Source: Medicago truncatula
Lineage: Eukaryota; Streptophyta; Magnoliopsida; Fabales; Fabaceae
Assembly (NCBI RefSeq): GCF_003473485.1
Contig: NC_053046.1
Coordinates: forward strand, 7,884,001-7,948,000
Direction of reading: 5' to 3'
DNA: 64,000 nucleotides
Part shown: positions 1 through 12,952 of the stretch, one piece after another
Layout of the letters: every line of letters starts with the position of its first letter
Position numbering within the stretch: position 1 is the stretch's first letter
The notes under the pieces: model-generated
Database searches by the model: none
Told to the model about the DNA's origin: nothing
Seen by the model: the letters and a program-made list of their open reading frames with translations, nothing else
Made by a program: the position numbers and the translations under genes

Positions 1-727
1 GGAGAAAACACGTAAATAAATTAAAGCACATAACTATGCAATATAAAACATCAGTTTTGAACTTTCCATCTTGAATTTCCTTAAATAACTTAAAGCGAAA
101 TTCATGAGTAACAATGTCAGTTAACTTGTCATACTTCTACACCTTTGTACCAGAAGCAAAAAAAACCTTAATGTCCAATCCAATAATCCACACATAAAAA
201 TAGAAATACAAAAACAAATAAAACAAATATGATTTGGACATTCGGAAAATAGGATTTGGAGTCCTTTGATTCTCATTACTACCAGTCACAATCCAAGAAT
301 CCAGCACTCAAAATCTTATTTTTCAAATGTCCAAATCATTTTTGAGATCCTTAATGTAGTCATAATCCTTTGACATTGAAAGTCCTATATGGAAATACAA
401 TAATACATCATTTAATTTTATTCCCTTTGTTCATTCTCATATCGAAAGAATCTAACATATTTCTATCTGATCAATTTTTGTATCATGAAATCAACGTGAA
501 CTTAAATGCACAAAATTCTGTATCATCAACTTTCTTGACCTCAATGATGTGACCAAAACAAATTTTCACCAATTTTTCAATGATCGATGATATAGGAAAA
601 AATTAACCAAATATGAAAACTGTTACAGCTTTAGGATTACTCACAAAAACTAAAATAACCCACATGCATCAATTTTTCAACTACAGTACCAGAAGGTAAA
701 TTAACAATTGTGTCAAAACCTTACCAC
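1..727. other. AT-rich stretch, possibly retrotransposon leader
   Basis: No convincing coding frame is visible. The only open frame of note (60 residues near 370-552) has no recognisable motif. On the minus strand this stretch follows directly from the LTR-like block at 728-2143, and its first bases (GTGGTA) resemble the start of the initiator-Met tRNA primer site of plant copia elements. It could therefore be untranslated leader of an element running off the left edge of the window. The match is only about six bases, so this is weak. Confidence 0.25.
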
Positions 728-2143
728 TGAAGGAAAATCGAATTCAAAACAGAATAAGCAGCGGATAAAATTTTCGATTTTCTTTCCTTGGATCATTACG
801 AATTACACATGAATAAGTGATCCGATTGTTACCTCGAAGTGTGGAATCTGAAAGCTGGAAACTGGAATCACGATCACAACAAAGCAAGCAGCAAGCAGCA
901 AAGCCTCTAGCAAGTCCAAACGAACAGTGCTCCTCCAAAACTCGTTGCTAGCCAAGGAATCAGAAGTTTCAGAGAGCTAAGGTTTCTCAAAAACGTGCAA
1001 CCTCAAACTTCAGCAATAGGGTTCTATTTATAGAACTCCTTGTGTGCTCTGCAATGCCACTATTGGGCTTCAGTAAGCCCAATAACATGTTTACTAATTC
1101 TGCTAACTAATTAACGTTATTTACTAAACGCATCCTTATATAAGTCATACTTATATATTTCTATTTTGATTGTTCTTTGTGTGTGACCCTATAGGTTCTA
1201 GTCACGTTGGTAATAATATTAAATCTAATATTTATTACTATAAATAATGAGCGTTATCTAACAACACATCATTGCTACCCAAGTGACAAGAATGTCAAGT
1301 GATCTGACGAAACATTTTCCATGATAATAATTATGTGTACAATTACTCCTTTGTCTCGATATCTTTATTGATCCCAATGCATAGATATTGTCACCTTTGT
1401 ATAGATCAATGTTTATATTTCTTGATTCCGAAATATACTGAATAACGAATAAGTCCAATATCTCATATTGACTTAGTTCGGCATAACCATGCAATTTTAC
1501 AGTCATATTTCATCAAGAGGCCTAAAGATATATCTCCTGTTTATGAGGAGGGACAAATCCCATCTAGGACACTCATATCCCTCAGCATGATTCATCAAGT
1601 ACCCATCAACCAATGTTATGGTTATCCTTTTACAGACAACGTTAGAAGGGAAACAAAATACTTGAGTCCACATCTAGGGATCATAGTGGTTTCAGGTCTA
1701 AGAGCGATATACACTATTATCATTGTGAGAATATCTTATGACAATTAATCTCATAACGTACTATGTAGTATTCTCACGGTGGGTCTATCCAGTATAAATA
1801 TTACTCCTAATATTTATACCTATGTATAGACTTAATATCTCATATCTATAACCCATGAGATGCGGTCATCAGTCTACATACATAATAGTCTCGACGCTTT
1901 ATTATTATCCTAATTATATTAAAGCTTGACTACGGATACATTTAAGAATAGTGTTCTTTATGATAATGTAATCTCATGATTAAGTCACACTTAATATATT
2001 ATTACACGAACTATCTATTCTAAGGACTTTATTAACATTACTATGAATATAATAAAGAGTGTCATATATTATTCAATAATAAAAATCATGATACATAAGA
2101 TAAGTTTAACATAAACTATTGGCCTCTAGGGCTTAAACCAACA
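728..2143 (-). mobile_element. Copia-like long terminal repeat (about 1.4 kb)
   Basis: Read on the minus strand the block opens with TGTTGGTTTAAGCCC and closes with TTCA, the TG..CA ends of an LTR. A TATA-like motif (TATAAATAG) lies near 1028 and about 300 bases of U5-like sequence follow it. Short open frames at 744-938 and 1258-1506 have no domain similarity and are most likely chance frames inside the LTR. The flanks are not a matching 5-bp duplication: TATAT lies upstream of the LTR start, while GTGGT follows its end. So it is either the 5' LTR of an element continuing beyond the window or a rearranged solo LTR. Family assignment rests on the ends and the PBS-like bases only. Confidence 0.6.
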
Positions 2144-2300
2144 ATATAAAGGTGCAATATATATAAGTATAATTTTTTTAGGCATCTATACCTTTTTTGA
2201 AGAAAATACATCTACAATTTTACTTTTAATTAAAATAAAAAATATTATAAAAATAATCATACGTATTATGCAATGCCAAAAAAAAAAAAAAAAAAAAAAC

Positions 2301-3071
2301 GCATTAGAGTAACAAAAAAAACCGACACACAAAAAGTATTACTCTAAATGTTAATGTGTGTGTGTATATTAGCGAGGTTGAAGAAAGAAAATAAAAATAT
2401 TTATTATCATTAAATGACAGCGTGAATAAAAATATTTGTGAGGTTGTGATAATTAAACGATATTTAAATTAAATATATAAGTGATAAAAAGATAATAAAT
2501 TTCCTTTGAAAAAAAGGTAGAAAAATTAAGAGGAACATCCTTAAACAAAATTAAATGGAACGGTTCAAAAAAAAATTAAATGGAAGAAAAAAATATATTG
2601 AAATATAATATTAAAAAATAAAAGAATAGGTTCCCAATGTGAATTGAAGAGAGATGCTTCTGAAATAAATTGTCGAGAAGTAAACCAAGTTGCTTGGACT
2701 CCAGTGGCAAGGAGCTCCTTCCAAGGACGTACCCGAGGAATACCGGGTTCGATTCCGAGGAGGAACAACGCTTGGCCAGTGTGCATGCCTCTACGCACGA
2801 ACCGGATTAGTCGCCCACCTTTGGTGGGTTAGAAACCAGTGCGAAAGCAAAAAAAAAAAAAAATATTGTCGAGAAGTAGTTTTGTGAAGTAGCATTCAAT
2901 AACTTTTGGCCAAAGCTCATTCAATTCAATTTTATGCATTAAAAAAAGTACCTTTTTTAATAAGTACTAATTGATTTTGTATTTGGCTTAACTTCTCCTT
3001 AAAAATATAGAGAAGTTGAAAAACAACCGGGTCAAACAGTATCTTAATCTCCCACAACGACGGTGTAGATA
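2301..3071. repeat. Tandem duplication, copy 1 (interrupted by a SINE)
   Basis: The stretch starting GCATTAGAGTAACA is repeated at 3103-3675. Shared landmarks in the same order include a TGTGTGTGTATAT run, TGACAGCGTGAATAAAAATA, TTAAATGGAACGGTTCAAAA and TAACTTCTCCTTAAAA. Copy 1 is longer because a SINE with its target duplication (2669-2878) sits in it. Small substitutions separate the copies, so the duplication is not recent. No coding frame spans either copy. Confidence 0.85.
2683..2864 (+). mobile_element. tRNA-derived SINE with 14-bp target duplication
   Basis: A roughly 180-bp insertion ends in a 15-A tail and is flanked by identical 14-bp direct repeats, ATTGTCGAGAAGTA, at 2669-2682 and 2865-2878. 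The head carries an A-box-like stretch (GACTCCAGTGGCAAGGAG) and a clear B box (GGGTTCGATTCCG) near 2747-2759, as in RNA polymerase III promoters of tRNA-derived SINEs. The reading frames across it (2565-2887) are chance frames. The empty site in the neighbouring duplicate confirms the boundaries. Confidence 0.92.
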
Positions 3072-3102
3072 GCACTCAACGCAACACTAAAAAAAATTAT
3101 AT

Positions 3103-3675
3103 GCATTAGCATAACAAAAAAAAACAGACAGACGGACATAAAATATTACTCTATACATTAATGTGTGTGTGTATATATTCGCGAGGTTGAAGAAAGGAAA
3201 TAAAAATATTTGGTATCATTAAATGACAGCGTGAATAAAAATATTTGTGAGGTTGTGATGATTAAACGATATTGAAATTAAATATATAAGTGATAAAAAG
3301 ATAATAAAATTCCTTTGAAAAAAAAGATAATAAAATTAAATGGAACCTCCTTAAAAAATTAAATGGAACGGTTCAAAAAATAAAATAAAATAAAATAAAA
3401 TGGAAGAAAAAAATATATTGAAATATAATATTAAAAAATAAAAGAAAATGTTCCCAGCGTGAGTTGAAAAGAAGTGTTTGTGAAATAAATTATCGAGAAA
3501 TAATTTTTTAAAGTAACTTTCAACAACTTTTTTGCCAAAGCTCATTCCCTTCAATTTTAGGCATTCAAAAAAGTATTTTTTTATTAAGTACTTAATTGAT
3601 ATTGCGTTTGGTCTAACTTCTCCTTAAAAACGTAGAGAGGTTGGAAAAAAGTCACAACGATAATGTAGAAGCAAG
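3103..3675. repeat. Tandem duplication, copy 2 (SINE empty site)
   Basis: Second copy of the 2301-3071 unit. Around 3484-3510 it keeps the uninterrupted site (AAATTATCGAGAAATAATTT) into which the SINE was inserted in copy 1. This gives a relative order of events: duplication first, SINE later. Confidence 0.85.
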
Positions 3676-3696
3676 TGAATTTATGTTTATTTTTAT

Positions 3697-3775
3697 TCTT
3701 TTAAAATAAATAAAAAATAAAAAAGAAAATAATAAAAAATAAATAAAAAATAAAAAAATAAAAAATAAAAAAATT
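3697..3775. repeat. A/T-rich simple repeat
   Basis: Short-period AAAT/AAAAAT repeats with no coding or regulatory signal. Confidence 0.8.
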
Positions 3776-4037
3776 TGGATGAGGTGGCACTCACCAAGAT
3801 TAAGGAGTTATAGAATTACTAAATTGCCCCTTCTGAGGCAAAATTGTAAATTTATATAGCATCAATTTTAATAAATAGTTAGTAGAAGACTAGATGTCTA
3901 ATCATTTTAATAAAAGATGAGTAACTTCAATATACTCTCACACTCTCTAATATATTTTTTAAATAAGCTAGAAATTTGTTTGTGGAAGAAAATAATGGGT
4001 GACACAAATCTATATATATATACACATAAGAATTTCA

Positions 4038-4084
<47 letters not shown>

Positions 4085-7000
4085 GTTCTCTGGTGATATA
4101 TCGCTCTAAGAACCAACCAATACTCATATCAGAAAATGTATTGTCTTATTGATAATTTATTTGTTTCATGTCTTGATTATTCGTCGAATTGCAACATCTG
4201 TAAATTTCATTAAATCACCTAGGATCCACATAACTTTAATGAGATCCGTTTGAATTTTAGAAAGTGTGTGCTGAGAAGACCTTATTTGGTAGAATGATTA
4301 TTTAATAAAATGCTATGCTACACTTGCACTATATATGCTTGGGCCTATATGCTTATTCAAAATGTTCTATACTTCAAAGGAACAATGAGTGGGGTATCCG
4401 TATACGTACCATTAATCAAATGAATCTATGATTTGTTGAATATTACTTTTACATTCATGCTGCCTATAAACTATACCTTTTTTAGTTCCTGTTTTTATCA
4501 CTAAACCACCATTATCTAGTGGAATCGTAGAATCACCAATACATTTATGGTAAACAAAAGTATATATGTTGGGGATATTATGATGGTAGATACCGGGAAA
4601 AGCATTTGGACTGATGCAACTTGATTTTGCAAGTAGACATATTGCTTTTCCAGTATCGTGGGTTATAGGACGGTGGAAGTAGATATCATTGATGAGAGTG
4701 ACAAGCAAGATGTGTGAAGAATCTGCATTTGGTGGTCCTCTTCGGATTTTACTTGGGTAACATAGTTTTTGGAAGATATTGGTGACATTAATGTATTTTA
4801 GATAGAAGACAATGATGATGAATAATTAAAATAAATTATTTAGATATGAGAGATTGATTAATTAGGAGGGAGATAAAAACAATGTCATCAATGTCACCAA
4901 ATGCTATATCCATATGCTTCTTGCATACTCCCTCCGTACTAATTTTTTTAGGAAAACAAATTTGTGTCTCATTAGCAATAGCTTGTTCAATATAACCCGG
5001 GTTAGCACCGATCCTGCTTGAACTCGTTCATGACCTACTATATTAGATTGTGTCCTAATGAACTCTACAAAAGAGTTTGGACTAAAAATAGTCAGAGAAC
5101 AAATACAGTCTCGAATAATAAAATCAAAATAATAATTGTCTTTTTTATTTAGATGAAAACTATCAAACGCCGTAGCCAACTCAAAGATTATGTTGTTAAA
5201 ATAGAACCTACCGATCCAATGAATAGCTCGACAAAGATCGAAAGCTTCTTAAAAAAAAAAAGAACCTACCAATCCAATGAATAGCTCGACAAAGATCGAA
5301 AGCTTCCCCTTCTTAATTGTTAGATATGGGTTAAATGTCGTCGTTTTCGCATGAAAAAAATATTCTTCGCCATCACGTAAACACATTTCAATGCCCACTT
5401 AATTATTATAGGTGAGATCAGTTGTGAATTCATGCAATATCGTAACTCATTCTTTTGCAAAGAATGGCCTCGCCAACAGAAGGAGTGAGTGAGTATTGTC
5501 TTTCCCATTTTTATTTTATTTTTTCCATGTCAAAAACTTTTTTTAGAAAAATTTACCATACACCAAAACTATTATACCTATACCCTATAAATTATTAAAA
5601 ATACTAATTTTAGCCCTTTTAAAAATCACACTCATCCACCTCATAAAATGTTTTCAGAATTGAACATACATGAATCGATTCCCATATCGAAAATCTTAGT
5701 GAAAGTTTCCCGAGACTAACCCAAACAAAAATCATAGAGAAACTAAAATACAATAATTAGCACTAATCTATAATCAAATGACCTATCAACCACTCCTTCA
5801 ATTATATCACAACATTCTTCCTTCTTCTAACACCAAAAACAACAATCAAACTTCTACTTCTTCTCAAGAGAGACAGAAAATATGATTAATCCGAAGATGA
5901 TTATACTTATAGTGATGATGATGAAAGAATGAAAAATCTGGAATCAATGAGCATGTGAAGTTCCTCTAATTAAGCTTTGGAGAGGGATTATGGCGTCGAC
6001 ACATTTTCAGAGCAAGCGGTTAACCACGGAAAGAAAGGAGTACTGAAACGAGCTGGATTTTGAACGGCATAAGAGGTATTGTTGGATTGAGTGGAAAAAT
6101 ATTGGAAATTTGAAAAATAAAGGAAATGAAGAAGAGATATGGTTTTCAAGAGGAGTGTATTTGTGGTATTGAAAGTGTTAGTGAGAAATTTAATATGTGA
6201 TTAACTATTAAGATTCCAAATCTCATTTATTATAATTATTTATTGTTGAAGCTTATTTGATTTTCCTCGAATGTGTGAGGATTGAATTTGAGTGAACAAT
6301 ATGCATTTCAACTTGTAAACTAGAAACGATCACTGTGAAAAAATTGTTCCCATAAAATATTGCATCCTCTAATATAATCAAAAGTCTACAATTCACATCA
6401 GTATCATATGTTGGTGATGGAAAGAAGAAAATGGAGGGGACTAGCTTTTAGGATTTAATTTGTTGGAAATGAGATGAGGAAGATAATATGGAATTTAGGA
6501 GAACCCAAGTTGATTTACTGCCTCAAACCCTCAACCCAAGTTGATAGGGAATATTTTTAGAAAACTTTTCATCCATTAATTTTCAATTTCAGAAATTCAT
6601 GAAGGGTGTGATTTTGGTCAATTTAGTCTTTCAAATTGCAAAATATCAATTTATTCCTTTGAACTAAAACATATCAACCAATTTAGACCCCGCATTATAA
6701 ATATTTTTTTACATTTTAGTTTAAATAACCTTGTGCTGCATCAAACACAAACATGAAATTTTAAAAATTGTGTTATAGAATTTGAGGAAAAGAGTAAATT
6801 GATTAATATTTTTCATTTAAAAATTTAAAATACTATTTTGCAAATATAAGAGATATAATTTTGGGTAGATGATGGAACGATTCTTCTAGTGGAAGAGGAT
6901 TAAAACTATGTGGATCCAAATTAAATGCTCAAATACATCTGGAAATTGAATTGGATAGTGAGAGATTATTTGTCAATATCCTAAATATAATTGCTCACGT

Positions 7001-9201
7001 CCCAATCAAAATAAGAAGTGCGTCAAGCTCGATATTTTTCCAAAACCAATGAGTGGTGTTGAATTACAAACTATTATTTTGATTTCATATTGTTTGCTAA
7101 CATGCTGAATTTGTCCAAAAAAAGAAGTACCATGCATAAAAATAACGCGTGAAAATGATTTTGTTGTCAACATCACCTACTTGTAGTACTTGTATAATTT
7201 TCCACACCTTACCTTAATATAAGGCTTTTGACTTAACAAAAGAGTACTAGTACTACAAGACTTAGTATTAGATAGCTATAGACAACGACTTATTTTATTT
7301 AGGCAGTGCTCGTCGCAGCATACTATTCAATGGAGTCTGCCGGCTGTTACGTATAATATGTAATTACTCCCTCTTCTTTCTTAATAATCGAACCATTTGC
7401 AAAAAAATATTGTTTCAGAAAAATTAATCCATTTCATTTTTCAATACAATATTAATTACTTTTTTTTCAATTATAATACTAATTAATACTACTTTCACCA
7501 CTCCAATTTAATATATTCTACTTTACATTTATGATAAAGAAAAATACACCAATAGTTGATAAAATTGCATTAACATTAAAACAACCAAAAATTGCAACAT
7601 CTGATTTTGTAACTCTAGTATGTTTTGAATTTCAATATAGCGAATGTCTTTTGTCAATTTTAAAAATTAGACTTGATTTATTAACAAAATTTTTTGTAAA
7701 CTTTTCTTCCCGATCAAAATAAAAATAAAAATAAAAATATTGTCATTATTGAGTAAATGTGTTTGGGTTTGATTTTAACCAAAACTCGTAATTTTTTATG
7801 GGTTTTTTCATTTTTAAAGTCATACTCACCTAATTATCCAACTCGGTCCATATTTTTATACTTTTTTAGATGGAGTTGGCCAGATATTGGAGGCTAATCC
7901 AACCTTATAAACCCCTACACACATGTCACAACAATGACACTTTATGGTCATCATGAGCAATATGCTTAAATGTTGTACTAGTACTAATATAATAACTTTT
8001 TTTTTACAATTACTAGCACTTATTATTAATTTTTTAAGAAGGTAATGAAAATTTATTAGTTATATTGAAATTTCAAAGTTTTTTTTAAGAAAAAATGCTT
8101 ATAACATTTCATTAATAATAATAATAATATCAGTACAATTAGAAATATAAAAATAAATAATGGGACTATTTATCAATTATGATGACTTTATATTTGTTTT
8201 ATTTTATTCTATTAATTATTTTTTGATGACATGAAAATTAATAGTAAAAAACTTTGATTCTGGTGAATTTTTTTTTTAAATTATCTATCATTTTACTATT
8301 TATTTTCTTTATCTTTATTTTCAAATGTGAAAAAAACTTCGAAATTATTCTATTCTTCAATGTGAACTGAATACCATAACAAGACGAAAAAATTAAAACA
8401 GTTCTATTTATTTTTCTAAGGAAAAAAGTTCTATTTATGATAACAAAAAAAAGCCAAATTATATTTCACTATTGGGTGACATAAGCTGATATAGAAAGCC
8501 GCAATATGATGAGGTTGTTTGTTTTCTTTCATGTTTGGTCGACTTGGTCATGCAAAAACCCTACATTCAAATAAAGCCTAAATCAATAGAATATCACGTT
8601 GACTAGACCCTCTTTCCTTGAAACCCTTCCATCACATACTTTAGCCAATAATACCTCTTAATTTTTCATGACTACACATCATTATTCATTATCCTTTTCA
8701 ATTTTCATGGCCATGCTCGCTTTATTTTCACTAAAACATCATTTAGCTTATCCTTTTTTTATTTCTTTTGTTCCAACAATCTCATGAGCTATGAAATATG
8801 TCACTTTTTTACACCAATATACAAATTTCATTGAACCGTTGTTTTTTGTTCACCTTACTTCTTAGTAGTAAAATCAATGGCTATTTTGCTTCTTTAAGAA
8901 GAACTGAAATCCATTAGCACTTTATTGGTTTGGAAGTTACTTGCATATTTGGTGGTTCTTCAATATTAAGCTCAAAAAAGGTTACTTACTTTCTTCTGAA
9001 TTATTAGCGTGTAATTCTAGGCAATTCATTCTCCTTATTCTAAAGTTTCTATTATTTTATCCTTAAGCTCAAAGTTCAAACTGTGTTTGGTAGCATGATG
9101 ACACATATAGTACAAGAAAACTCTATACTCCTCTCCAATCAAATTGTTAACTATTGGATTTATCAACCTTTGATAGCTTACAATTTGATTGGATAGACTT
9201 A
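3776..9201. other. Gene-poor AT-rich intergenic region
   Basis: No supportable gene. Contents noticed: an AT dinucleotide microsatellite at about 4039-4081; a direct repeat of about 45 bp (AATAGCTCGACAAAGATCG) at 5205-5250 and 5262-5309; and fragments resembling Stowaway MITE ends (CTCCCTCCGT near 4928, CTCCCTCTTC near 7371). Two adjacent minus-strand frames at 4412-4708 (98 residues) and 4904-5179 (91 residues) show no motif I recognise. The second reads across a MITE-like fragment, so neither is called as a gene. Confidence 0.6.
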
Positions 9202-9204
9202 TAA

Positions 9205-9340
9205 GTGCATGTTTGGATAGTGAGTTTGATAAAATTACGGTGACACCATGATTTTGTTGAAGCTATAAAATGTAACTTTTGTCAAAATTACAGTGGTTCA
9301 CCGTGATTATGTTAAACTCACCGTCAATCCAAACATGTAC
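9205..9340. mobile_element. Tourist-like MITE upstream of the U-box gene
   Basis: A 136-bp element with terminal inverted repeats. The left end GTGCATGTTTGGATAG and the reverse complement of the right end, GTACATGTTTGGATTG, differ at few positions. Its inner arms (AAAATTACGGTG / CACCGTGATT) also pair. TAA trinucleotides flank it at 9202-9204 and 9341-9343, the 3-bp target site typical of PIF/Harbinger-derived Tourist MITEs. It lies about 330 bp upstream of the predicted U-box start codon, so it may be in the promoter or leader. Confidence 0.8.
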
Positions 9341-9670
9341 TAAGTTATATGGCAAATTATCATATAAATATAATAGTTTTTTTTTATTTTTTATTGTATG
9401 TTGAGTAATAATATAAAAATATATTGCAGAATATCATATAATATTTCTACTTTCAATGATGTTTGTTGAAAGTTGACCTCTTCTCACTTCTCAATTTAGG
9501 TGATGAAAATTACTTTTGTTTTACTCTATTGACCAGAGTATTCCAAAATAAATTTGTCCTTCTCTAGTAGATTTTGTTCTTTCATTACAGTTAAGGATTC
9601 ATGAATCTGTTATGTTGCTTAATATATGTTCTTTCCATGTCTGATATGTAGCTGTAGGACACTCCTCTTG

Positions 9671-12600
9671 ATGAGAACCAATAGTGGTGAAATAGTGGAG
9701 ACTTTTCCAAATACCCTCTCCTTTCAGGTACACATAAATAAATACCATTGCATTTCATTATTTTGTTCATCATATCATAGGTGTTTCTGAATAACAAACT
9801 CTTAACAGAACTAACCAATCTAACTAACAAACGATATCTGATTTGTAACTGATTTGTCGTTCATTCACATATCTTCGCTTAAATTCCTATAACTTCGATG
9901 TTCGAACTAAGGATTCTATTGACAGAATTTATGTTAATTAACAGGTACATAGTAAAATATGCATAGAATTGATGAAAATAGTGGACAGCATCATGAGGAT
10001 ATTTCCAGACATAGAGGAAGCACGACCAAGATGTTCATCAGGAATAGAGTCTCTATGTTTTCTGAACAACTCAATTGAGAAAGCTAAATTACTTTTGCAA
10101 CATTGCTCCGAATGCAGCAAACTCTACCTGGTGTGTATTTTTTCTTTTTAAAAACATACAGAAATTAACTTGCATAGCTTTCCGAACAAGTCAATGAAAT
10201 ATGAACACTGTTTTGTAATCAAGCTTTTGAGGATAAGAAAAATACGAGCTAATGATAATATTAACGATACATAACATATATAATGGTTTATTTATACTAA
10301 CAGGTTGCATAATAGTTTTGTTGGTTTTAATATTACTTTCAGGCTGTGACAGGAGAAACAGTACTTTCAAGATGCCAAAAAGCGAAAAAGTCATTAGAAC
10401 AAAGCTTAATTCCCATTCAGGGTATGGTTCCAGTCATGTTGGCTGTAGAGGTTAGTCAATTTTTTCTTCATCATCTAACTTTTTTATAAGTGTGAGTGCT
10501 TTTTCATAAACTAAAAATTAAGTACTTATTGTATTTGAAAAAACTTCCATAAACAAGTTAATCCAAACTGTGTTTTATCCTTTCTGTTGCAGGTTTCTAG
10601 AATAATTGATGATCTTGAGTATGCTACATTTGTTCTGGATTTTGCTGAAGAAGAGGCTGGGAGAGTTGTAAGAGAATTGCTTCATCAAGGTTCAACCTCA
10701 GATTCCGTGGACGACTTTGAAGTTAAAGCTCTTCAGTTTGCAGCACCAAGACTGAATATAACATCTCAAAAGGCCATTTTAATCGAGAGACGATCTATCA
10801 AGAAGTTTCTAGATAAAGTTGGACCAAATGACCCAAAAAAGAAGACGATCTTGAGATATCTTATGTATCTAATGAAAAAGCATGGAAACTTAATGGTGGT
10901 GGGAGAACACATGGAGAATTTTTATTCTCGTAGCGAAGAACCAATTGCAAGGGATAACTCTAGCCGTGATTCTCGACGAAGAAATCGTGTTGAGTCACAT
11001 CATAGCATGAACTATGATCAGAATAAAACTGAGATGAATCAGTCAGATAGAGTGGCACCACCTGAGGAATACAAGTGTCCAATATCCTCAAGGCTGATGC
11101 ATGATCCTGTTATCATTGCTTCTGGAGTAACATATGAAAGAATGTGGATAAGAAAGTGGATTAATGAGGGTAAAACTATATGTCCAAAAACAGAAAAGGA
11201 ACTGCCTCATATGACATTGACTCCAAATATTGTCATGAAAGACTTGATATCAAAGTGGTGCAAAAATAATGGTGTCACCATTCCTGATCCAAGTAGACAT
11301 ACAGAAGATTTTATGTTGTTGGATGCTTCAATCACCTCCATTAAGAGTTTGGGAAGTTATTTCAATGATCTAAACTTGCCAATGGATCTTACTAACATGT
11401 CTCTTGGATCATTGGACAATAGTTTTAGTTCCGATGTGTCGCGAGTTAAGACCAATCATGCCTTGAATTTGATGATGACCAAGAGTAATGAAAATTCTCA
11501 TCCTCACAAGGATACAGTTCATGCAGAGATACATGATACAGATTTGATGCTCTTGCCTCAACTTCATGATCTTCAATGGGATTCTCAATGCAAGGTCATT
11601 GAAGATTTGAAAGATCATATGAAAAGCAATAGCCAAGCTATTTTGTCAGTGTCAGCTGAAAATTTAGTCGAACCAGTTGTCAGATTTTTAAGCAATGCAA
11701 ATGATCGGCATGACTTAAAAGCACTGAGAGCCGGAACTCAGCTTCTGTCGGAATTTGTGAACAATTGCAGGTATGATTTCTTCTTCCCTTACCCAATTTT
11801 GGTCTTTGTATGGTGTTCTGTAAAAATTATTTAACATTTATCCATATAAACTATTTTCAATTGTAAATGCGGTCTTGTTCATGGTTCAAAAATCGTTCTC
11901 TTTATCTGATGCATTGTCCTAAAGTGAATCACCCAAAAGTTTCTGAAATTGTAGAAAGGATTTAATTTAGGAAATAAAATAATTCATTTAATTTAGTTCC
12001 TAAGGTTGTCCGACATGGACTAATATGATTGAGGATTTCGAATTTCAGAAAATATTTTGAAATATTAATAATTTCAGTGACCAAGTTGATTGATGCAAGT
12101 TTTTAGTTTGGCTTGATTACTTTATCTTCGCACTGGCTTTGATATTAGAATGACTTCTCTATGAAATTTTAATGCAGAAGTGGTATGGCTGACCTAAGTG
12201 AAGATACATTCATAAAGTTGGCAAATCTTCTTGACTCAGAAGTGATAGGAGATGTACTTGCCATAATGGAAGAACTTTCTGGAGATGGAAATAGTAAAGC
12301 CAAAATTGCAGCATCCAGTGCACTCACTTCTGTCTTAAAGTTACTTGATTCTGATAACAAAGGGTGCCAACAACATGCTATAAGAATAATATACAATTTG
12401 TCCTTCAACAGTGAAGTTTGTCCACACATGGTATCTGTCAATTGCATCCCAAAATTGCTACCTTTTTTCAAAGACAGAGCTGTTTTGAGATACTGCATAT
12501 ATATATTGAAAAACATTTGTGATACTGAAGAAGGTAGAAATTCTATTGCTGAAACAAAGGGATGCATAAGTTCTATTGCTGAAATACTTGAGAGTGGAAG

Positions 12601-12952
12601 TAATGAAGAGCAAGAACATGCACTTGATGTTCTACTATCTTTATGTACATGTTCTCAAAATGTGGATTATTGTAAGTTGATTTTGGATGAAGATGTTATC
12701 ACTCCTCTTTTCTATATCTCACAGAATGGAAATGATAAAGGAAAGGAAAGTGCCTTGGAATTGCTTCATATTTTGAGAGATGCTAAATATGTTGAGAATG
12801 AAGATAGGTCCTCTCAGCCAATTACCAACAACAGTTCTACAGATTCCAACAGTCATCCTGAAGAAAATAGATCATCAAAGAAATCACAATTTCTGAAGAA
12901 ACTAGGATTGTTCTCGAAATCTACTCCACATGCATCAAAACCCAGAAGGTGA
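9671..12952 (+). CDS. PUB5: U-box/ARM-repeat E3 ubiquitin ligase, PUB5-like
   Basis: Predicted exons 9671-9727, 9945-10130, 10343-10450, 10593-11770 and 12178-12952 join in frame to 767 residues. The first exon is only 19 codons (ATG at 9671, ending CTC TCC TTT CAG before GT). I placed it because its IVETFPNTLSFQ matches the position of the VETLPFPFSFK segment I recall in Arabidopsis PUB5, and the next exon continues VHSKICIELMKIVD. Layout: N-terminal plant-specific helical region (about 20-200, with EEARPRCSSGIESLCFL), a charged linker, U-box about 273-346 (EEYKCPISSRLMHDPVI..ICPKTEKEL), then ARM-type repeats (about 440-700) and a basic Ser/Lys-rich tail. U-box proteins bind E2 enzymes and pass ubiquitin to substrates held by the ARM region; the substrate is unknown. 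Ortholog rank (PUB5 rather than PUB6/7/45) rests on remembered sequence. Confidence 0.9.

Noticed and set aside
4412-5179. Two neighbouring minus-strand frames of 98 and 91 residues as one hypothetical gene
   Set aside because: No recognised motif, no plausible splice between them, and the upstream frame reads through a MITE-like fragment near 4928.
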